Shown: positions 17,729 to 22,500 of the stretch, in pieces
How the letters are laid out: each line of letters begins with the position of its first letter
Position numbering within the stretch: position 1 is the stretch's first letter
Origin: Glandiceps talaboti
Taxonomy: Eukaryota > Hemichordata > Enteropneusta > Spengelidae
NCBI RefSeq assembly: GCF_964340395.1
Contig: NC_135554.1
Location: forward strand, 11,693,251-11,715,750
Direction: 5' to 3'
DNA: 22,500 nt
Notes under the pieces: generated by a model
Told to the model about the DNA's origin: nothing
The model's database searches: none
The model's input: only the letters and a program-made list of their open reading frames with translations
Program-made: the position numbers and the translations under genes

Positions 17729-17880
17729 ATTGTCTGTACACTGAGTAACTGCAACCCTGGTGAGATTGTCTGTAGACTGAGTATGTGTAACCATGGCATG
17801 ATAAGATTGCCTGTGGAATGAGTAACTGTGACCATGGCAATAAAATATCGTCTGTACCCTGATTAACTGCAACTGTGGTT
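17729..17880. repeat. Minisatellite, four units of 36-41 bp
   Basis: Units start at 17,729, 17,765, 17,806 and 17,847. Each begins ATTGTCTGTA or a variant and continues CTGAGTAACTG..ACC.TGG. Divergence between units is about 15-25% by eye. Confidence 0.8.
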
Positions 17881-17890
17881 GCAGTTAATC
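17861..17890. repeat. Perfect 12-bp hairpin
   Basis: GATTAACTGCAA (17,861-17,872) and TTGCAGTTAATC (17,879-17,890) with a 6-bp loop, at the end of the minisatellite's last unit. Confidence 0.85.
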
Positions 17891-18461
17891 AATTATTATT
17901 GCAGTTAATTAATTTTGGTTCATCTAAGGCTTGTTTAACACCATGAGCACAGCATTCACCAAGACCAGCCATGTAATCAGTGAGCTGCTACTATCTTTCC
18001 ACCAATCTCAACAATCACTCATGGATTCAGTGGTTTCTTTATCAAGTGCTGACAATACAGGACCTAAAATAAATATATATTTTGTTAGCAGGTTACTAAA
18101 ATACTGATTAGATATTTTATGCCTATATCAAAATAAGCTATGGTAAAATATTGTTTCTATTCATCTATGGCATGTTTATTTCTGTTTCACATGAAAACAC
18201 TTGGCACAGTGAATCTCATTATGGGATGTATGAATGTGAGTTGAATCAGTGCCAGCTGTTTGTGTATACATATGACATGTATCTTATCAACATGTTGTTT
18301 TTTTAAAATGATAAACATTTAATATTAAATTAAATATGATAAACAGTGTGATACAACAACTAAGTGAGTTCGTTAAATGTGTGCTACATAGCAATGATGC
18401 TTCTTTCAACTTCAAAACTGCTGGCACAATGTAATACTTGATTGGGATGTGGGAAGGCGGA
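17891..18461. other. Unassigned AT-rich DNA
   Basis: Nothing recognisable. Confidence 0.4.
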
Positions 18462-18469
18462 GGGTGGTC

Positions 18470-18798
18470 CACAGGCATTTGTTTCCCGAGTTATGGCTCA
18501 GAATATTTCTATCAGAATACAATAAAATGACGATAATATCGTTAATATTGACATATTAAACCAACACTATATGAAAGGGGTAAAATTACACTTGTTTCTG
18601 TGATCGCGCAGTTTCACTAAATGCGAAGGAAGACACTTCCTTCGCATTTAGTGAAACTGCGCGATCACAGAAACAAGTGTAATTTTACCCCTTTCATATA
18701 GTGTTGATTTAATATGTCAATATTAACGATATTATCGTCATTTTATTGTATTCTGATAGAAATATTCTGAGCCATAACTCGGGAAACAAATGCCTGTG
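18470..18798. mobile_element. 329-bp palindromic (foldback) MITE-like element
   Basis: Two arms of about 162 bp (left 18,470-18,631, right 18,637-18,798) are reverse complements with one mismatch seen (CCAACAC versus its partner TGTTGAT) and a centre of only 5 bp, GACAC. Ends are CACAGGCATTT and AAATGCCTGTG. It is flanked by GGGTGGTC on both sides (18,462-18,469 and 18,799-18,806), an 8-bp target-site duplication that can be read as 9 bp. No ORF of note is present. An 8-bp duplication suits hAT or P superfamily transposases. The terminal bases do not clearly match either. The near-identity of the arms implies recent formation or gene conversion. Confidence 0.8.
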
Positions 18799-18806
18799 GG
18801 GTGGTC

Positions 18807-19445
18807 CTTCAAAAATAGTGTCAGCACCTTCGTTGACATTGTGAAGTGACGCTACATATATGAGGAATAGTATATAAATTCTATAGTTTATGTAAATATA
18901 ACCACTGCACTTCAAATTAGTTTTCAATTGAAAACATAGGCGAAAATCTTACCTGTGGCAGTGCCTCGCTACAATTACTAGTAGGAGTAGTACTAGTAGT
19001 CGTCGTACGAGTCGTAGTTCATTGTGGACATACTAACGTAAACACTTCTTTCAAGTTTCACCCATCCTGACACAAATTGATTGAATGCCTCTAGGATATT
19101 CCACAGATCGATATCTGATTATTGATATAAATATGGATAATGACGATGTGTCTTGTATTGTGAGATTTGTGATACTCTCGAGCAGCAACGTATGGTTTCT
19201 GAGTGGTATGCATACCGTCTGATGTATTTCCGGGTCATGATACAACGGTACCTCTAGCCTACTGAAAAGTATTCTAAGAATAATACATGTCACATTTGAC
19301 TCGACTCCTTTTTCTGATGCTCGATAACTTATTTGGCATGGTAAACATCTCCAGTGACTTGGGGTGTTCAAATTAGGTCTACCAGCAGAACGTGCGATAG
19401 AGTACTTGAATGAGATGTACACATGGCGAATATGCAGATGACGAC
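18807..19445. other. Unassigned DNA with one stray minisatellite unit
   Basis: A single forward-orientation unit (GCTCGATAACTTATTTGGC) lies at 19,319-19,337. A 132-codon minus-strand open frame (19,051-19,449) has no recognisable domain and is not called. Confidence 0.4.
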
Positions 19446-19737
19446 TCAAATAAGTTGTCGAGGCGAGTCAAATAAGTTATCGAGGAGCCAAAGAAGTTGT
19501 TGAGGCAAATAAGGTATCGAGGAGCCGAATAAATTGTTGAGGCGAGTCAAATAAGTTATCGAGACGAATCAAATAAGATGTCGAGTTGCCAAATAAGTTG
19601 TCGAGACGAATCAAATAAGATGTCGAGTTGCCAAATAAGTTGTTGAGACGAATCAAATAAGATGTCGAGTTGCCAAATAAGTTGTCGAGGCGAGTCAAAT
19701 AAGATGTACATAATAAAGGCCCTAATGAAGCGCCATA
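19446..19737 (-). repeat. 21-bp minisatellite element, inverted copy
   Basis: Reverse complement of the element at 11,023-11,276, including the same lead (ATGGCGCTTCATTAGGGCC, here on the minus strand ending at 19,737) and 12 or so 21-bp units. The order of variants at the lead end matches the forward copy closely, then the arrays drift in unit type and number. Confidence 0.9.
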
Positions 19738-20590
19738 TTTGTCTCTTTCTTTTTGCTCAAAAGCCAGGGTTTAGTACACATAATTTACCGAGCTGTGGTG
19801 CATGCATAGCGTAGCGTACGTGGGTCTAAGTTTATCTGCTCTCTGCATAGCATCTGGGCATACATTGTTTACTTATCGTGGTTTGCGACCCTTGCCCTGC
19901 CGTATCATAATCACAATTTAGACTATTAAAAGTACAAACATCAGTTATAATTTTATTGGATGAATTTTATTTCTCCGGGTTGATTGCTCGAAAGTTAGAG
20001 CGTAATTACCGAGGGGTTTACTCTACTGTACAAAACACGCGGCCTGTGTGATGATGGCGTCCGGGTACGGTATGCACCGTGTACGTCATTTTTTTGTAGA
20101 ACATACGAGGATTTATAACCCAGCCATCCCACAATCGCAATCAATATTCTAGTAGTAAAAGTTCATACATTTACTTACAGTTATACATTTTATTCAATTT
20201 ATCTCATTTCTCACTCAAAGGCCAGAATATGATATTAGCACATGTTACAATTTACCGAGTGACAGCATTGCCATTACAAGCATATGTAGTGTACACATAA
20301 CTTGACTAATGTTGTGCCTAGCATGATACGCGTTACACGTACCGTCCAGGTGCACCGCCGCGGCACCGATTGTCCATAGAAAATACAGGTAAAGATTTAT
20401 GACCCTGCTGCTTACTGTCTCACATTTTCAATTAATAAAACTACACAAACATTTATTCACGGCTACGAATTTATTTTCTCTCGAAAGCCTTGGTTTGTAA
20501 CATCACGTAATTCACCGATTTTTGGGGATAAATGCTTTGTATAGAACATACCTGTTGACGATTTACGAACCTGCTGTCCCATGGTTGTCA
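19738..20590 (+). repeat. Block of diverged repeats, unit about 170-285 bp
   Basis: A set of anchors recurs in order: GACCCTGCTG-TCCCA, then ATTAATAAAA..ACAAACATTTA, then GAATTTATTTTCTCTCGAAAGCC, then CATAATTTACCGAG. Copies start near 19,884, 20,112, 20,397 and 20,563, and a partial copy precedes at 19,738-19,790. Related pieces occur at 10,830-11,022. Similarity is visible but low. Confidence 0.45.
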
Positions 20591-21796
20591 TACATGGTGA
20601 CATAACATTTTCGAAAATTCTATATGACTGCAATGACTACGTTCAAAACCTATCTTCGTCGAGGAATTCACTACGTGCCTAAGCACCCAGTATATCATTC
20701 GATTCGTATTCACACGTACTACAATTCTTCGTTCATGGATTTTGAAAAACGTAGAGACAGACAACTTTAAAATGTGACAAACATCCCAAAATTTGTGAAT
20801 TTTCAGGAAAATTAGTCTAAAAATGACAATAAATGCACGAATACGAATGAGCAAACGTAGTTTGTTTACATTTCAGCTGTTTGTCACATGTAGTGGCTTT
20901 TCCGACAACATCATAAGTTTATGAATTAAGAGAATAAAAAAAACGCCTAAATTTGACAAAAAATGTCATTTTATTAATATTACTGTGGTATACGATAGAT
21001 ATGCCGTAGGAAAAAAATTCAAAAAGTACTAAAAATAGCAGAATTTCGATTTCTAGAAATAACTTGTTTTGAATGAGGATGGTGAACTTCTGCCCTCTGC
21101 TAGGCTTTAAAGCATTGCATGTAGTAGTATAGTGAAGATATGAGATTTAAGATGGCCTCCTCTGAAGGTATCTGCGAGCATACAAATCGCATTGCATGAT
21201 GGTCTAGCTCACTTGTCGTGATTGCTGTTGATTGTGCACAGACTGTAGTGTTACAATACGAGTGTACACACTCCAGCAGTATCATTTGTGCATTTATGGG
21301 AGATTGCAATGGTTAGTATATCCAATAAGGGAGTCCGGGAAATATTGAACAAGGTATCCATTGAGGAATACATGCTGTATTTCCACGTTAGGATTGTCAC
21401 GAAGTTTAACATGGGTAATTATTCACTGATATGAATCGATTTGACTTATAATTGAATATGTGATCGAGTTATGGTTTATGCCATGTTTAAAACCTATAAT
21501 AGGCAAGTGAACAAATTTAGGTCAAACCAATGTTAATGGTCCAAGCAACAGATGGGAAAGTGATCCTTCCAAATTGTGACCCTTCCTCCTTGAATAACTT
21601 CTCCCCGGCTCCTGTCCCTTTCTCACAAATATTTAACCTTATTGTCATATCAATTAAATCAGTATTTATATTTTTCAAATACTGAATTTCTGGAATATTT
21701 CATTATAGCACAGTCAAATGTTGTTTGGTCACTAGATATAAAGTTACAAAATTTCTTGTATATTTACAGACTTACAGACAATTAACAGCACACTTG
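20591..21796. other. Unassigned AT-rich DNA
   Basis: No gene or repeat is recognised. Minus-strand open frames of 69-88 codons have no domain support. Confidence 0.4.
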
Positions 21797-21912
21797 TAAT
21801 AAAAATATGTAATAAAATTGCCGGCATTTATAATTAATTGGCGACATTTGTAATAATTAACTAACGACATTTGTAATAAACGGCCGACATTTGTAGTAAC
21901 ATTGCCGACATC
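21797..21912. repeat. Short tandem array, about 5 units of 20-24 bp
   Basis: Units share TAATAA..(T/C)GCCGACATTTG with variable spacers (GGCATTTA, GCGACATTTG, ACGACATTTG, CCGACATTTG, CCGACATC). Confidence 0.75.
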
Positions 21913-22500
21913 TTAAAGCTGAGTTTTAAAATTTTAAAGAACAGCATTTGCATATAAATTGTCGATATAAAAGTATGATCGTAATCCTGCATGCCAGGAA
22001 GTTTTGCGTTGATATTTTTGCACCAAAAAGGACACACGGCGATATTTTTATGCATCTACTTCTATGATTTAAATTCCTAAATCTGATAATACATATAAGC
22101 AACAACAAATCCAGTTACAACCCTTGTCTCACTTCTTTGTAATTTAAATAATTTAGACTCACCAGAAACAAGGCACGTCTTGTGAGAGTAAGGGTAACCA
22201 TCACAATAATGTGTGATATTAAAGTAAGCCAAATTCCCAAAGTTTGTTGGAATGGTCATCTGTCTGCTCACACGTATTGCATCACTGCATAGCTTTGCTT
22301 TTAGTAGTCAATTATCCAAAGAGTGAAATAATCAGGTGAAATTTACGAGACTGTAAGACAGTTTTTTTGCAATGTGTTTTACTAGTCAAGACTTTCCATT
22401 GATATATTTGCAATCAGAATTTGTACCTTATTTAATACAAAGCAGAGACACTTCTAAGCTGAAACAAACTAGTGATGGGAAGCTAGTGTTACAGTGACAC
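21913..22500. other. Unassigned AT-rich DNA to the window end
   Basis: Nothing recognisable; the short minus-strand open frames are unsupported. Confidence 0.4.

Noticed and set aside
19051-19449. 132-codon minus-strand ORF
   Set aside because: It partly overlaps the minisatellite edge, with no recognisable domain or splice context.

Overview
The window is metazoan genomic DNA: AT-rich, intron-bearing, microsatellite-dense and packed with mobile elements. It has no operons or bacterial-type gene spacing. The repeat content (tyrosine-recombinase retrotransposon, Penelope-like fragment, tRNA-derived SINEs, TIR and foldback elements) and one SLC16-type exon fit a marine invertebrate, for example an invertebrate deuterostome or a lophotrochozoan. 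The sequence alone does not fix the species.

Layout. 1-3,569: mostly unassigned DNA with an (ACAG/ACGG)n array and a tRNA-derived SINE. 3,571-8,740: an apparently complete, minus-strand tyrosine-recombinase (DIRS-order, PAT/Ngaro-type) retrotransposon. Its split direct repeats run A1 - Gag/RT/RNase H - YR - B1/A2 - B2. A1 and A2 are identical over 297 bp, both ORFs are open, and every catalytic motif I looked for is present, so the insertion looks young. It departs from the plain A1-ORFs-B1A2B2 plan in having 345 bp of unrelated DNA between A2 and B2. 9,843-10,179: a decayed Penelope-like C-terminal fragment followed by a near-consensus hammerhead ribozyme fold. 10,565-10,754: first coding exon of an SLC16/monocarboxylate-transporter-like gene with a good splice donor. 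The remaining exons were not found in this window.

10,760-22,500 is probably largely SLC16 intron and/or intergenic DNA. It holds two inverted copies of a 21-bp minisatellite 8.4 kb apart, a 1.74-kb TIR element with TAA flanks (PIF/Harbinger-like), a second tRNA SINE, a possible frame-broken exon (14,907-15,317), a 329-bp near-perfect palindrome with 8-bp target duplications, a set of diverged ~170-285-bp repeats (19.75-20.59 kb), and several small tandem arrays.

Only two sets of genes are well supported: the two retrotransposon ORFs, which together would supply Gag, reverse transcriptase, RNase H and a recombinase for copying through a circular intermediate, and the SLC16 exon. The most notable points are the hammerhead candidate, the A2-insert-B2 arrangement, the phase-compatible splice route that could express the ATG-less recombinase, and the near-perfect palindrome.
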